A stretch of 39,125 bases of DNA from Gemmatimonadota bacterium (lineage in GTDB: Bacteria > Gemmatimonadota > Gemmatimonadetes > Gemmatimonadales > GWC2-71-9), in contig JAPULZ010000236.1 of the NCBI GenBank assembly GCA_027294455.1, forward strand, positions 1-39,125, given 5' to 3'. This document shows positions 15,273 through 23,553 of the stretch, one piece after another. The notes under the pieces were generated by a model that did not search any database, had not been told where the DNA came from, and saw only the letters and a program-made list of their open reading frames with translations. How positions within the stretch are numbered: position 1 is the stretch's first letter; the number at the start of each line of letters is the position of its first letter. Both the position numbers and the translations under genes were made by a program.

Positions 15273-16439
15273 ATGCCGGTGCGACCAGGGATCAGTGTGC
15301 TGCTCGAGGACGGTGGTCACGATCTGCGGAGGGCGCGCATCGGGTTGATCATGCACCCGGCATCCGTGACGCCCACCCTCTCGACGTCCGACGATGCGCT
15401 CCGCCGCGCCGGCTTCACGATCGCTTCCCTGTTCGGCCCGCAGCACGGGGCCCGGGGCGAGAAACAGGAGAACATGGTCGAGAGCGCCTCCTTCGTGGAT
15501 CCGCGCTTCGGCATTCCGGTACACTCGCTGTACGGCGACGAGCGCAAGCCAACGCCCGCCATGCTCGACGGATTGGACGCGCTGGTGCTGGACCTCCAGG
15601 ACGTGGGAGTGCGCGTCTACACGTTCGTGTGGACGATGACGTTGGCCATGGAAGCCTGCCGTGATGCGGGAATCCGGTTCGTGGTGCTCGATCGGCCCAA
15701 TCCCCTCGGGGGCGTCGTGCGCGAGGGGCCGCTCCTGCGGGAGGGGTTCGAGTCGTTCGTCGGCCTGCATCCGGTGCCCCTGCGGCACGGGCTGACGACC
15801 GGAGAGCTGGCCCGGCTAGCCAACGACGCGTTCGGGATCGGATGTGATCTGGACGTCGTGCCGTGTCAGGGATGGGAGCGGACTGCCTGGTTCGACCGCA
15901 CGGGATTGCCGTATGTGCTTCCGAGTCCCAACCTGCCAACCCTCGATTCCTGCGTGGCCTATCCCGGCATGGTGTTGCTGGAGGGAACCAATCTGTCGGA
16001 AGGGCGTGGCACCACCCGCCCGTTCGAATTTGTGGGTGCCCCTTTCCTCGACGCCCACGCGTTCGCGAGCGCTCTCGAGGAGCGGCGACTACCCGGCGTG
16101 ACGTTTCGGGCCTGTCATTTCGAGCCGACCTTTCACAAGCATGCCAATGTGTCGTGCGGTGGTGCCCAGCTGCACATCATCGACCGCGACGCGTTCCGGT
16201 CGGTGGAAACGGCGGTGACGGTGCTCCGCACCGCCAAGGACCTTGCCCCGGACGCATTCGTTTGGCGCTCACCCCCTTACGAGTACGAAGCCGAGAAGAC
16301 GCCTATCGATATTCTTTGGGGAAGCGAGGCGCTTCGCATCGGCATCGACGGCGGTGCCACGGTCGCGGAGATCATGGCCGGGGTCGGGGAGGAAATCGCC
16401 CGGTTCGAGGCGACCGCGGCCCCATACCTGCTCTACTGA
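15273..16439 (+). CDS. DUF1343 protein, NamZ-type exo-beta-N-acetylmuramidase
   Basis: 388 residues from ATG 15273; the frame is open further upstream, but that part overlaps the HD gene. Family motifs are present throughout: 'LFGPQHGARGEKQENM', 'GIPVHSLYGDERKPTPAML', 'LDALVLDLQDVGVRVYTFVWTM', 'VVLDRPNPLGG', 'GLHPVPLRHGLTTGELA' and 'EGTNLSEGRGTTRPFEFVGAPF'. Characterised DUF1343 enzymes (NamZ) release N-acetylmuramic acid from the non-reducing end of peptidoglycan fragments. Many relatives are secreted, but no signal peptide is visible here, which fits cytoplasmic wall recycling. It follows the HD gene by 13 nt. The facing amidohydrolase gene ends 22 bp beyond its stop; nothing notable lies between. 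Confidence 0.92.
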   Translation: MPVRPGISVLLEDGGHDLRRARIGLIMHPASVTPTLSTSDDALRRAGFTIASLFGPQHGARGEKQENMVESASFVDPRFGIPVHSLYGDERKPTPAMLDGLDALVLDLQDVGVRVYTFVWTMTLAMEACRDAGIRFVVLDRPNPLGGVVREGPLLREGFESFVGLHPVPLRHGLTTGELARLANDAFGIGCDLDVVPCQGWERTAWFDRTGLPYVLPSPNLPTLDSCVAYPGMVLLEGTNLSEGRGTTRPFEFVGAPFLDAHAFASALEERRLPGVTFRACHFEPTFHKHANVSCGGAQLHIIDRDAFRSVETAVTVLRTAKDLAPDAFVWRSPPYEYEAEKTPIDILWGSEALRIGIDGGATVAEIMAGVGEEIARFEATAAPYLLY

Positions 16440-16461
16440 TTGGATTCACCTGCCCACTGTC

Positions 16462-18090
16462 CTACCGTCTCCCGTCGCTCCCGATGGGCCGCGCGGGTCG
16501 TGTCACGAAGGGAGTCTCGACGACGCTCGGCCCGATCCCCTGCTTCGAGTTCGCCACCATTCGCTCGACCTCTTCCATCAGCCGCGTATTGTTGATCACG
16601 ATCCCGTCCTTGATGGTGTGGACGATGCCGCGGGTGCGGATCATGTCGCCGTTCTCGTCCAGCCGTAGGGCCCCGAACGAGTACATGAAGCGGAAGTTGT
16701 AGGCGGGGTTGCCGTCCACCAGCACGAGATCGGCCAAGTAGCCTGGGCGCACCAGGCCCAATTCTGGTTGGCGCAGCGTCTCGGCGCTGTTCAAGGTGGC
16801 AGCCTTGATCACTTCCAGCGGGTGCATGCCCGTCTCGCGCGTCAACTGGAGCTCGCGGATGTTTGAGAATCCGGGCGTCGCCCAGATGTAATTGTCATCC
16901 GTTCCATACGCCACGCGGCCCCCGCGTTTGTTGAACTCGTAGATCAAGTCGCCCCAGAGATCGAACGCCGTGTACCAGTAGTACTCGTCGTCCGACGTCC
17001 AATCGTAGTGATACGATCCGTGGAACGCCGGGTTGGGCAGATTCCAGTTGATCAAGGCCTGGTGCGTGTATTTCTCGTGCCAGGGGAGGCTCTGCGCCCG
17101 GATGATGTCCCGGTTGGCCTCGTAGACCACCCGCGTGGGCAACATGGTTGCCCCGTAGGCTACCAGCGAATCGGCAACCTGGCTGAGCAGCAGTTCCTTG
17201 TCGGTATCGACCCACACCTTGCCGGCGTGGCGAAACCGGTCGTTCTCGTTGTTGTAGTTGTATTCGCGCGGGAAGTTCTGGACCGACGACGGAAGCGCCG
17301 ACTCGGCGTAGCCGTAGTGAGGCTCGATCATCGTGGCGCCGAGGCGGGCGGCGTCGACGGCCTGAACCACCGCGTTGGTGGACGGTGGCAGGTGGATCGT
17401 CGTGATGCCTCCCGCGTCCCACACCGCGTGCGCCACCGCCCCGAAGAGCTCGTCACTCCAGGTGACGCTGCCCAGACTCACGACGTGCGCGCCCTGTTGG
17501 ACCATGGCCTGGGCCACCTGCGGCGCCATGGCCGGGTCTTCTCGCTCCGCGCGACTGAAGTCGGTGTTCGAGCCCCAACCCCAGATGGGGAACAACCGCG
17601 GCGCGAGGATCTCGTTCCGCGCCGACAAGGCGGCCTGCTCCATGCCCGCGTCCAAGCCGCGGTCGGCGGCGGGCACGATTGTCGTGACCCCATGGGCGAG
17701 CTTGAGGTAGTAGGGGTACTCGATCTCCATCGGCTCCTGGCGGAGGTGCGTGTGGAGGTCGATCATGCCGGGCATAATGTACATGCCCGTGGCATCGATG
17801 ATCCGGTCGCCGGTCATGCGGCCGTCGTCTCCACGGCGCTCCGCCGTGACCTCATCGAAGGGCACCATCTGCGAGATCCGGTTTTGCTCGATCAGGATAT
17901 CATACGGGCCGACCGGTGGGCCGCCGTGTCCGGGGATCACCATGGCGTTGCGAATCACCAACCGGTCGTAGGGCCCGTCGGCCAGATCGCCGAATCGGCC
18001 GGTCTGGGCGGCGGTGGGCAGTGAGAAAACCAACCCGAGGCTCACGAGGAGCGCCAGGCGGAGGGTCGATCTGTGCCAGCGGGAAAGCAT
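16462..18090 (-). CDS. Secreted amidohydrolase, imidazolonepropionase-like
   Basis: A 542-residue protein with a signal peptide ('LRLALLVSLGLVFSLPTAAQ'). It is an amidohydrolase-superfamily TIM barrel: the N-terminal beta sandwich contains 'LVIRNAMVIPGHGGPP', the metal motif is 'MPGMIDLHTHLRQEP', a later ligand region is 'GITTIHLPPS', and the catalytic Asp is probably in 'VAYGTDDNYIWATPG'. 'PLEVIKAATLNSAETLRQPELGLVRPGYLADLVLVDGNP' is the usual C-terminal signature. Enzymes of this group hydrolyse cyclic amides, dipeptides or related bonds; the substrate is unknown. ATG 18090 has an AGGAG site 8 nt upstream. It appears monocistronic and periplasmic. Confidence 0.92.
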   Translation of the reverse strand: MLSRWHRSTLRLALLVSLGLVFSLPTAAQTGRFGDLADGPYDRLVIRNAMVIPGHGGPPVGPYDILIEQNRISQMVPFDEVTAERRGDDGRMTGDRIIDATGMYIMPGMIDLHTHLRQEPMEIEYPYYLKLAHGVTTIVPAADRGLDAGMEQAALSARNEILAPRLFPIWGWGSNTDFSRAEREDPAMAPQVAQAMVQQGAHVVSLGSVTWSDELFGAVAHAVWDAGGITTIHLPPSTNAVVQAVDAARLGATMIEPHYGYAESALPSSVQNFPREYNYNNENDRFRHAGKVWVDTDKELLLSQVADSLVAYGATMLPTRVVYEANRDIIRAQSLPWHEKYTHQALINWNLPNPAFHGSYHYDWTSDDEYYWYTAFDLWGDLIYEFNKRGGRVAYGTDDNYIWATPGFSNIRELQLTRETGMHPLEVIKAATLNSAETLRQPELGLVRPGYLADLVLVDGNPAYNFRFMYSFGALRLDENGDMIRTRGIVHTIKDGIVINNTRLMEEVERMVANSKQGIGPSVVETPFVTRPARPIGSDGRR

Positions 18091-18168
18091 GGGATCAGCT
18101 CCTGTCGTACGGGATGCGACGGGATATGATGGATGTGGCAGGACCTGTCAATGTCCTAGTCTTTTTCT

Positions 18169-18366
18169 TTATTCCTCCTTGGATTTCTTCCCTTTTCCAC
18201 CGGACTTGCCACTCTGCGATTTCTCGGCTTTGGCCTCCGTGGCGTCGGACGAGTCGGCGGTCTTTGACTCATCGTCCTTCTTCTCGGTGGACTCCTGGAT
18301 CCACTCCACGAGGAGGATGGCTCCAAGGATGAGAAGCGCCAGGTGCGGCAGTGAGCGGATTTTCAT
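18169..18366 (-). CDS. Small membrane-anchored, highly charged protein
   Basis: A 65-residue protein: one hydrophobic segment at residues 6-21 ('LPHLALLILGAILLVEW'-like), then a 40-residue tail made almost only of Lys, Glu, Asp, Ser, Ala and Gly. It is probably a signal-anchored protein with a disordered charged tail. There is no cysteine lipobox. No strong ribosome site is visible before the ATG, so expression is not certain. It lies 78 bp upstream of the amidohydrolase on the same strand and diverges from the DMT exporter. No family is recognised. It could be a stress or scaffold peptide, but nothing in the sequence shows a function. Confidence 0.55.
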   Translation of the reverse strand: MKIRSLPHLALLILGAILLVEWIQESTEKKDDESKTADSSDATEAKAEKSQSGKSGGKGKKSKEE

Positions 18367-18530
18367 GAAAGCGGCATCCGTGACTGGTTGAAGTGGTGTC
18401 CTTCATCTTACCATACGACCCGAGCCAGGCGGGGTTTCAGGCCCGTGGCGCGGATCGTCGGCGTCTCGGGCAGTACCCCGTCCGATTTTCGGTATACAAT
18501 CGCCGGGTTCCTGGTTAGCCTCCGTCCGCC

Positions 18531-19442
18531 ATGTCCGCCCGTACCCGACTCCTGGCCGCTTTCGCGGCGGTCTACGTCATCTGGGGATCCACGTATCTGG
18601 CGATCCGGTTCACGGTGGAGACCCTTCCCCCGTTCCTGATGGCCGGCGTTCGCTTTGTGGTGGCCGGGGCGTTGCTCTATGGATTCCTGCGATGGCGGGG
18701 GGTCGGCAAGCCGACGAGGACCCAGTGGGGTGCCGCCGCGGTGGTGGGTGCCCTCTTGTTGCTCGGTGGCAATGGCGCGGTCGTGTGGGCCGCATTGCGG
18801 GTCCCGTCCGGCCTGATTGCCCTCCTCGTGGCGACGGAGCCACTCTGGGTGGTGCTGGTTGACTGGGCACGGCCCGCGGGAGCTGCTCCCCGGCCGGGCG
18901 AGGCGCTGGGCTTGATGCTCGGGCTTGCCGGCGTCGGGGTGCTGTTGGTGCCGGCCGATCTGATCGGTGGCGTGTTCGAGATCGACTTGTTCGGCGCGGC
19001 TCTCGTGGTGTTCGCGGCCGTCAGTTGGGCGATCGGGTCGGTGTATTCGCGACACGCCCCGACCCATCCGTCTCCGTTTCTCGCGACGGGGATGAAGATG
19101 CTGACCGGGGGCGCGTTGCTGCTGGTGGCAGGCACGATGAGCGGGGAGTGGGCCCGCGTCGTCTGGTCGGAGATCTCGCTCAAATCTCTGCTGGCGCTTA
19201 TCTATCTGATCGTGTTCGGGGCGCTGATCGGATTCACCGCGTATATCTGGCTGCTCCAGAACACCACGCTTCCCCGGGCCTCGACGTACGCGTATGTGAA
19301 TCCGGTCATCGCGGTGTTGCTGGGTTGGCTCTTCGCCGCAGAGCCCATGACGCCGCGGATCGTCGTGGCGTCCGCCGTCATCGTGGCAAGCGTCGTCATC
19401 GTCGTGCGAAGCCGCGCCCAGCAACTGGAAAGCGGAGCGTGA
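18531..19442 (+). CDS. DMT-superfamily exporter with two EamA domains
   Basis: 303 residues with about ten hydrophobic helices in two EamA repeats. 'FAAVYVIWGSTYLAIRFTVE' opens the first repeat and is typical of the YedA/RhaT-like branch. 'PSGLIALLVATEPLWVVLVD' closes its fourth helix, and 'LPRASTYAYVNPVIAVLLGWLFAAEP' is the equivalent in the second repeat. Such inner-membrane carriers usually export amino acids or other small metabolites; the substrate is not readable. A possible -10 element (TATACAAT) lies about 32 nt upstream. The short-chain dehydrogenase gene begins 2 nt after the stop, so the two form an operon. Confidence 0.93.
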   Translation: MSARTRLLAAFAAVYVIWGSTYLAIRFTVETLPPFLMAGVRFVVAGALLYGFLRWRGVGKPTRTQWGAAAVVGALLLLGGNGAVVWAALRVPSGLIALLVATEPLWVVLVDWARPAGAAPRPGEALGLMLGLAGVGVLLVPADLIGGVFEIDLFGAALVVFAAVSWAIGSVYSRHAPTHPSPFLATGMKMLTGGALLLVAGTMSGEWARVVWSEISLKSLLALIYLIVFGALIGFTAYIWLLQNTTLPRASTYAYVNPVIAVLLGWLFAAEPMTPRIVVASAVIVASVVIVVRSRAQQLESGA

Positions 19443-19444
19443 CC

Positions 19445-20248
19445 ATGGACCACTTCATCGCTGGCGGCGCCGGAACGGCGTTCATCACCGGCGCCTCCTC
19501 AGGAATCGGCGCCACCTTCGCCCGGACCCTCGCCGAACGCGGCCACGGTTTGATCCTGACGGCTCGCCGGGAGGAACGGCTGCAAGCGCTCGCCGGGGAG
19601 CTGCGGGAACGATTCGGAGTGCACGCCGAGGTGGTTCCGGCGGACCTCACCCGCGACACCGACCTGGACCGTCTGGTCGAACTGGTTTCCGGCCGAGAAG
19701 ATTTGTCGTACCTCGTGAACAACGCGGGGTTCGGTACCATGGGGCGGTTTGTTGACATCGACGCCGCCAAGCCCAGAAACATGTTGCGGGTACATTGCGA
19801 GGCGGCGGTTCGTCTGAGCCACGCGGCGCTGCCGGGCATGATCGCACTCGGTCGTGCCGCGATCATCAACGTGTCCTCGGTTGCCGGATTCGTTGCTGCC
19901 GGTGGTAGTGCGATGTACGGATCGACCAAGGCGTTCCTCATTGCCTTCTCGGAAGCCTTGGGCCTGGAGTTGCGTGACACCGAGGTGCGGGTCCAGGCCC
20001 TCTGTCCCGGGTTTACCTACACCGAGTTCCACGATTCGCCGGAATTCAAAGCCAGATGGGATCGTTCTGACATTCCCAAGATGCTCTGGCTTTCGGCAGA
20101 GCGTGTGGTGCACATATCGTTGAGAGCCCTAGACCGCAACCGACCGGTCTGCGTCACCGGATTCCGCTATCGGCTGATCATCGCGTTAGCGCGGAATCCG
20201 TTGATGCGTCCGCTGTTGCGCCGGTTTTCCAAGCGCCGGGAGAGATAG
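19445..20248 (+). CDS. Short-chain dehydrogenase/reductase (SDR)
   Basis: 267 residues from ATG 19445; the frame stays open upstream but overlaps the exporter. It is a classical SDR: nucleotide-binding 'TGASSGIG' at 15-22, 'NNAG' at 92-95, catalytic Ser in 'INVSSVAGF' (144/145), and Tyr158 with Lys162 in 'MYGSTKAF'. 'CPGFTYTEFH' follows the active site. Arg39-41 after the second strand ('LTARREERL') suggests a preference for NADP. The basic C-terminal tail ('LMRPLLRRFSKRRER') may contact the membrane. The substrate is unknown; similar proteins are annotated as DltE/YqjQ-like dehydrogenases. Translation is probably coupled to the exporter gene (2-nt gap). Confidence 0.92.
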   Translation: MDHFIAGGAGTAFITGASSGIGATFARTLAERGHGLILTARREERLQALAGELRERFGVHAEVVPADLTRDTDLDRLVELVSGREDLSYLVNNAGFGTMGRFVDIDAAKPRNMLRVHCEAAVRLSHAALPGMIALGRAAIINVSSVAGFVAAGGSAMYGSTKAFLIAFSEALGLELRDTEVRVQALCPGFTYTEFHDSPEFKARWDRSDIPKMLWLSAERVVHISLRALDRNRPVCVTGFRYRLIIALARNPLMRPLLRRFSKRRER

Positions 20249-20376
20249 CCCCCGTCCCCGCACCGCAGTGCCCTGCACGGTCTCCGGGCCAGGCGTCAAC
20301 CATCTCGACGCTTCTCCAGTCTAACCAAGCGCTCCACCACTTGGGCACCTAGCAACTCGACAGGAGACACAGCGTC

Positions 20377-21195
20377 ATGAATCGCACATTGAGTTTGTTC
20401 GCGGCCGCCGCCGCCTTGGGAATGGCCGTCCCCGCCGCGGGGTGGGCCCAGCAGCAGGGAGACCCTGACGACGAGTGGTGCGATCGCCGAGGCAGGGGTC
20501 GGGACCGGGACGAGCGCTACTGCGAGGTTCGGGAGTTCACGCTCGATGCCCGCGATCTGGTGACGGTGGATGCCGGGCCGAACGGGGGTATCGAGGTCGA
20601 GGGGTGGGATCGCAACGAGATTTTGGTGCGAGCGCGGGTGCAGACTTGGTCGGAGGACGACGATCCGGCCGACATCGTTCTGGAGATCGAGATCATCACC
20701 GGGAGCGAGATTCGTGCCGAGGGCCCCCGGTTTCGGGGTCGGAGTGGGAATCGGTGGTCGGTGAGTTTCGCGATCATGGTCCCCCGGGAGTCGGACCTCT
20801 CCCTCGAATCGGTCAACGGCGGGATTGGAATCTCGGCCGTCACTGGCGACATGGATTTCCGGACCACCAACGGCGGGATCAGCTTGGTGGGCGTCTCGGG
20901 GGACGTCCGTGGATCCACGACGAACGGCGGGCTGCACGTCGAGCTCGACGGTGAGGAATGGGTTGGCAGAGGCCTTGACGTGAGGACGATCAACGGGGGT
21001 GTGAATCTGGAGATCCCCGAAAATTTCCGGGCCGACCTGGAGATCGGCACGAGGAACGGCGGATTCGAGATCGACTTCCCGATCGTCCTGCAAGGCCGCA
21101 TCAATCGCCGGCAGATTCGCACCGAACTGAACGGCGGCGGGACGCTGATCCGGGCGGTCACGACCAACGGCGGCGTGCGGGTCCGCCGGCGGTAG
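20377..21195 (+). CDS. Secreted DUF4097-type beta-solenoid protein
   Basis: 272 residues with a signal peptide ending near 'AAGWAQQ' and an AGGAG ribosome site 10 nt before the ATG. After a charged, Cys-containing N-terminal stretch (30-50) the protein is built of short beta-strand repeats, each carrying an NGG turn. Eight are visible: PNGGI, VNGGI, TNGGI, TNGGL, INGGV, RNGGF, LNGGG and TNGGV. This spacing is typical of the DUF4097 putative adhesin family, which forms a right-handed beta-helix. It is exported and perhaps surface-attached. The function is unknown. The following M20 gene is 78 bp downstream and probably in the same transcript. Confidence 0.88.
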   Translation: MNRTLSLFAAAAALGMAVPAAGWAQQQGDPDDEWCDRRGRGRDRDERYCEVREFTLDARDLVTVDAGPNGGIEVEGWDRNEILVRARVQTWSEDDDPADIVLEIEIITGSEIRAEGPRFRGRSGNRWSVSFAIMVPRESDLSLESVNGGIGISAVTGDMDFRTTNGGISLVGVSGDVRGSTTNGGLHVELDGEEWVGRGLDVRTINGGVNLEIPENFRADLEIGTRNGGFEIDFPIVLQGRINRRQIRTELNGGGTLIRAVTTNGGVRVRRR

Positions 21196-21230
21196 CAGGG
21201 CCCAGGCCTTCCGACCGCCCACTCCAGAGG

Positions 21231-21271
21231 CGAGAATACTCCTGGCGTCGTCCACTCACAGGAGATTCTCG
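21231..21271 (+). promoter_or_regulatory. Hairpin that would sequester the ribosome site of the M20 gene
   Basis: CGAGAAT-A-CTCC (21231-21242) pairs with GGAGATTCTCG (21261-21271): 11 bp with a single bulged A and an 18-nt loop. The 3' arm contains most of the AGGAG ribosome site (21260-21264) and ends 2 nt before the ATG at 21274. If formed in the mRNA it would block initiation, so thermosensitive or ligand-dependent control is possible. No riboswitch class is recognised. Confidence 0.5.
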
Positions 21272-21273
21272 TC

Positions 21274-22869
21274 ATGCGTAACTGCCGTGCCAGGCTGGCT
21301 ACCTGTTTCGTGCTGTTCTTCGCCCTCAACCCCCCTTCCGTCGAGGCGCAGACGCTCGACGAGTTACGCGACGAGGTGCGTCGCGAAGTCGAGGGCATGG
21401 CCAAGCTGTCCCAAGAAATCGTGGACATGGTCTTCAGCTTCTCGGAACTCGGTTTTCAGGAACAGTGGACCGCGGAGTACGTCACCGGCCTGTTGCGCGA
21501 TGAAGGATTCTCCATCCAGATGGGCTTGGCCGGCATGCCCACCGGGTACATCGCCTCGTGGGGCAGCGGCAAGCCCGTGGTGGGGATCATGGGCGACATC
21601 GACGGGCTCCCCGAGACGTCGCAGAAGCCCGGTGTCGCGTATCATGATCCCCTGATTCCCGGGGGGCCCGGGCACGGAGAGGGCCACAACAGCGCGCCGG
21701 CGGTGGACGTGGTGGCCGCCATCGCCACCAAGCGGGTGATGGAGCGCCATGGACTGTCCGGCACGATTCAGGTGATCCCGGGCGTCGCCGAGGAGCTGGT
21801 GTCGAGCCGCACCTACATGGTGAACAGCGGCGTGTTCCAGGACATGGACGTGATGCTCTCGACGCACATCTCGCGCGACTTCACGACCGCGTGGGGTGTG
21901 AGTGGATCGGGCTTGGTCTCGACCTTGTTCACCTTCCACGGGGTCTCGGCGCATGGCGCGAGCTCGCCATGGCTCGGCCGCAGCGCGTTGGACGCCGTGG
22001 AACTCATGAACGTGGGCTGGAACTTCCGGCGCGAGCATTTGCGGCTGCAACAGCGGTCCCACTACATGATTCCCAACGGTGGCAGCCAGCCCAACGTGGT
22101 TCCCTCGGAGGCGTCTGTCTGGTACTACTACCGCGAGCTGGACTATCAGCGCATCAAGGAACTGCACGAGCTGGGGCAGCTGATGGCCCAGGGCGCCGCG
22201 ATGATGACCGGGACGACGGTGGAGGAGCGAGTGCTGGGTGCGGCCTGGCCTTCCACGATGAGCAAACCCCTCGCCGAGCGCATGCACGCCAATATCTTGG
22301 CGGTTGGCATGCCGGAGTGGTCGCCCCAGGACATTCAGTTGGCCGAGGCGGCACAACGGGAGCTCGGGGTCGAGGTCACGGGCCTGCCCACGGAGATGCG
22401 TGAAGAGCTACGCGAATCCGACCAGGGCATGGGCGGCGGCAGCGACGACATCGCCGAGGTGTCGTGGAACCTCCCCACCATCCGGTTGCGCTATCCCGGC
22501 AACATTCCGGGCATGACCGGACACCACTGGTCCAGCGGTATCGCCATGGCCACCCCCATCGCCCACAAGGGAGCCAACGCCGGCGCCCAGGTCATTGCCA
22601 TGACGGCCATCGAGGTCGTCATGGATCCCGACCTCGTCGCGGAAGCCTGGCGGTACCATCGGGAGGTGCAAACGGCGGAGCACCAGTGGGTCTCGTTGAT
22701 TCCCGAAGGGGTGGAAGCGCCGATCTTCTTGAACGAAGAACGCATGGCGCGGTTTCGACCCCTCCTCGAGGGACTGAAGTACGATCCCGCTCGCTTCGCG
22801 ACCTACCTGGAACAACTGGGGATTACTTATCCCACGATTCGACGGGAGGCCGGCGGCGGGAGCAACTAA
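21274..22869 (+). CDS. Secreted M20-family amidohydrolase (AbgB-like)
   Basis: A 531-residue protein with a signal peptide ending near 'SVEAQT'. It matches the M20D aminoacylase/AbgB group: 'GIMGDIDGLPETS' (first metal region), 'GHGEGHNSAPAVDVVAA', the catalytic glutamates in 'GVAEELVSSRTYM', the lid-domain motif 'FHGVSAHGASSPWLGRSALDAVELM', 'GSQPNVVPSEASVWYYYR' and a late 'GGSDDIAEVSW' ligand region. M20D enzymes cleave N-acyl amino acids or aminobenzoyl-glutamate; here a periplasmic amide or peptide hydrolase is likely. The usual GHxCGH cysteine is replaced (GHGEGHN), as in AbgB-like relatives. A hairpin covers its ribosome site. Confidence 0.93.
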   Translation: MRNCRARLATCFVLFFALNPPSVEAQTLDELRDEVRREVEGMAKLSQEIVDMVFSFSELGFQEQWTAEYVTGLLRDEGFSIQMGLAGMPTGYIASWGSGKPVVGIMGDIDGLPETSQKPGVAYHDPLIPGGPGHGEGHNSAPAVDVVAAIATKRVMERHGLSGTIQVIPGVAEELVSSRTYMVNSGVFQDMDVMLSTHISRDFTTAWGVSGSGLVSTLFTFHGVSAHGASSPWLGRSALDAVELMNVGWNFRREHLRLQQRSHYMIPNGGSQPNVVPSEASVWYYYRELDYQRIKELHELGQLMAQGAAMMTGTTVEERVLGAAWPSTMSKPLAERMHANILAVGMPEWSPQDIQLAEAAQRELGVEVTGLPTEMREELRESDQGMGGGSDDIAEVSWNLPTIRLRYPGNIPGMTGHHWSSGIAMATPIAHKGANAGAQVIAMTAIEVVMDPDLVAEAWRYHREVQTAEHQWVSLIPEGVEAPIFLNEERMARFRPLLEGLKYDPARFATYLEQLGITYPTIRREAGGGSN

Positions 22870-22879
22870 CTCGCGATGA

Positions 22880-23208
22880 TCCTAATATGCCTCGCCGAGG
22901 ATTCACCACGTTATTGAAGATCGAGCCGAAGCGGAACGTGAGACCGAAGCTGAGGTCGTGTTCGAAGTCGGTTCCCAACGCTCGGCGCCGCAACAGGATC
23001 TCTTCCGCGGAGATTCCTCCGGCCGGTCGTTCACGTAGTTGACGAAGGGAACTTCGCGCCGAAAGTGCCGGCTATCGCAAAAAAAGCAGTCGAGAAAAAC
23101 CCGGATGGTGCCGCGCTGGGTCTCGGTGGAATCTTGGGCTGACAGGGGAGGCGGTTGTATGAGCAGGCCGGCGACCGCGATCACGACGGCTGGGAATCTC
23201 GATTTCAT
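22880..23208 (-). pseudogene. Collapsed remnant of a secreted/outer-membrane protein
   Basis: The frame from ATG 23208 has a good signal peptide ('AVVIAVAGLLIQPPPLSAQ') and then 'VFLDCFFCDSRHFRREVPFVNYVNDR', the N-terminal signature of a large secreted family of Bacteroidota and Gemmatimonadota (known to me only as hypothetical proteins). Straight after it, at about 23005-23020, another frame encodes 'DFEHDLSFGLTFRFGSIF' followed by 'NNVVNP', which is the usual C-terminal barrel strand of the same family. The central few hundred residues are missing and the two ends are out of frame. An internal deletion with frameshift is the simplest reading. Confidence 0.65.
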
Positions 23209-23553
23209 GAAGTGGGGCCGGCGACGCCAGGGTAGGGGTGAACCAGCTGGGCAGTAGTAGCATACGCGACTCGCGGATGTGACTCGATCGTTTGACTCTT
23301 CTACGCATGTAATTGTTTACGCGTTGCGTCCGCAGCAAGCGGTATTTCATAGAAGTGACTGCTCACACGCAGGCAGAAATGTGGCTCTCCACCATTCGAG
23401 GTTGCAGATCACTCACGATGGATTCGAACGCCGCCACACAGGCTGGATCGAACTGGCTGCCGCACGGGCGGACCGGAAAGGTCATCGCCCCCGTCTCAGC
23501 CGGCCGACCTGGATTTGGCGGATCTGATTGATCCGGGCGGCTTGCTCGATTTC
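23209..23553. other. Non-coding stretch with gene debris
   Basis: No convincing intact gene, tRNA or terminator is seen in these 345 bases. It includes an HD-GYP-like tail (23363-23473, minus strand) and lies between a pseudogene and the Spy-like gene. It reads as degrading sequence. Confidence 0.5.
23363..23473 (-). pseudogene. C-terminal fragment of an HD-GYP-type protein
   Basis: The last 36 codons of a minus-strand frame read 'PCGSQFDPACVAAFESIVSD' plus a short polar tail. 'CxGSQFDPxxVxAF' is the usual final motif of HD-GYP (cyclic-di-GMP phosphodiesterase) domains. The preceding sequence in this frame is not HD-GYP-like and antisense-shadows the Spy-like gene, and no HD or GYP motif is present. 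This looks like a short relic; chance resemblance cannot be excluded for such a short match. Confidence 0.4.

Noticed and set aside
20296-21255. 319-codon minus-strand frame opposite the DUF4097 gene
   Set aside because: Its repeats are only the antisense of the NGG turns; the plus-strand gene has a signal peptide and ribosome site.
23420-23429. GGATTCGAAC, the complement of a tRNA T-loop (GTTCGAATCC)
   Set aside because: The flanking bases do not form a T stem and no acceptor, D or anticodon arms fit; it is part of the HD-GYP-like relic.
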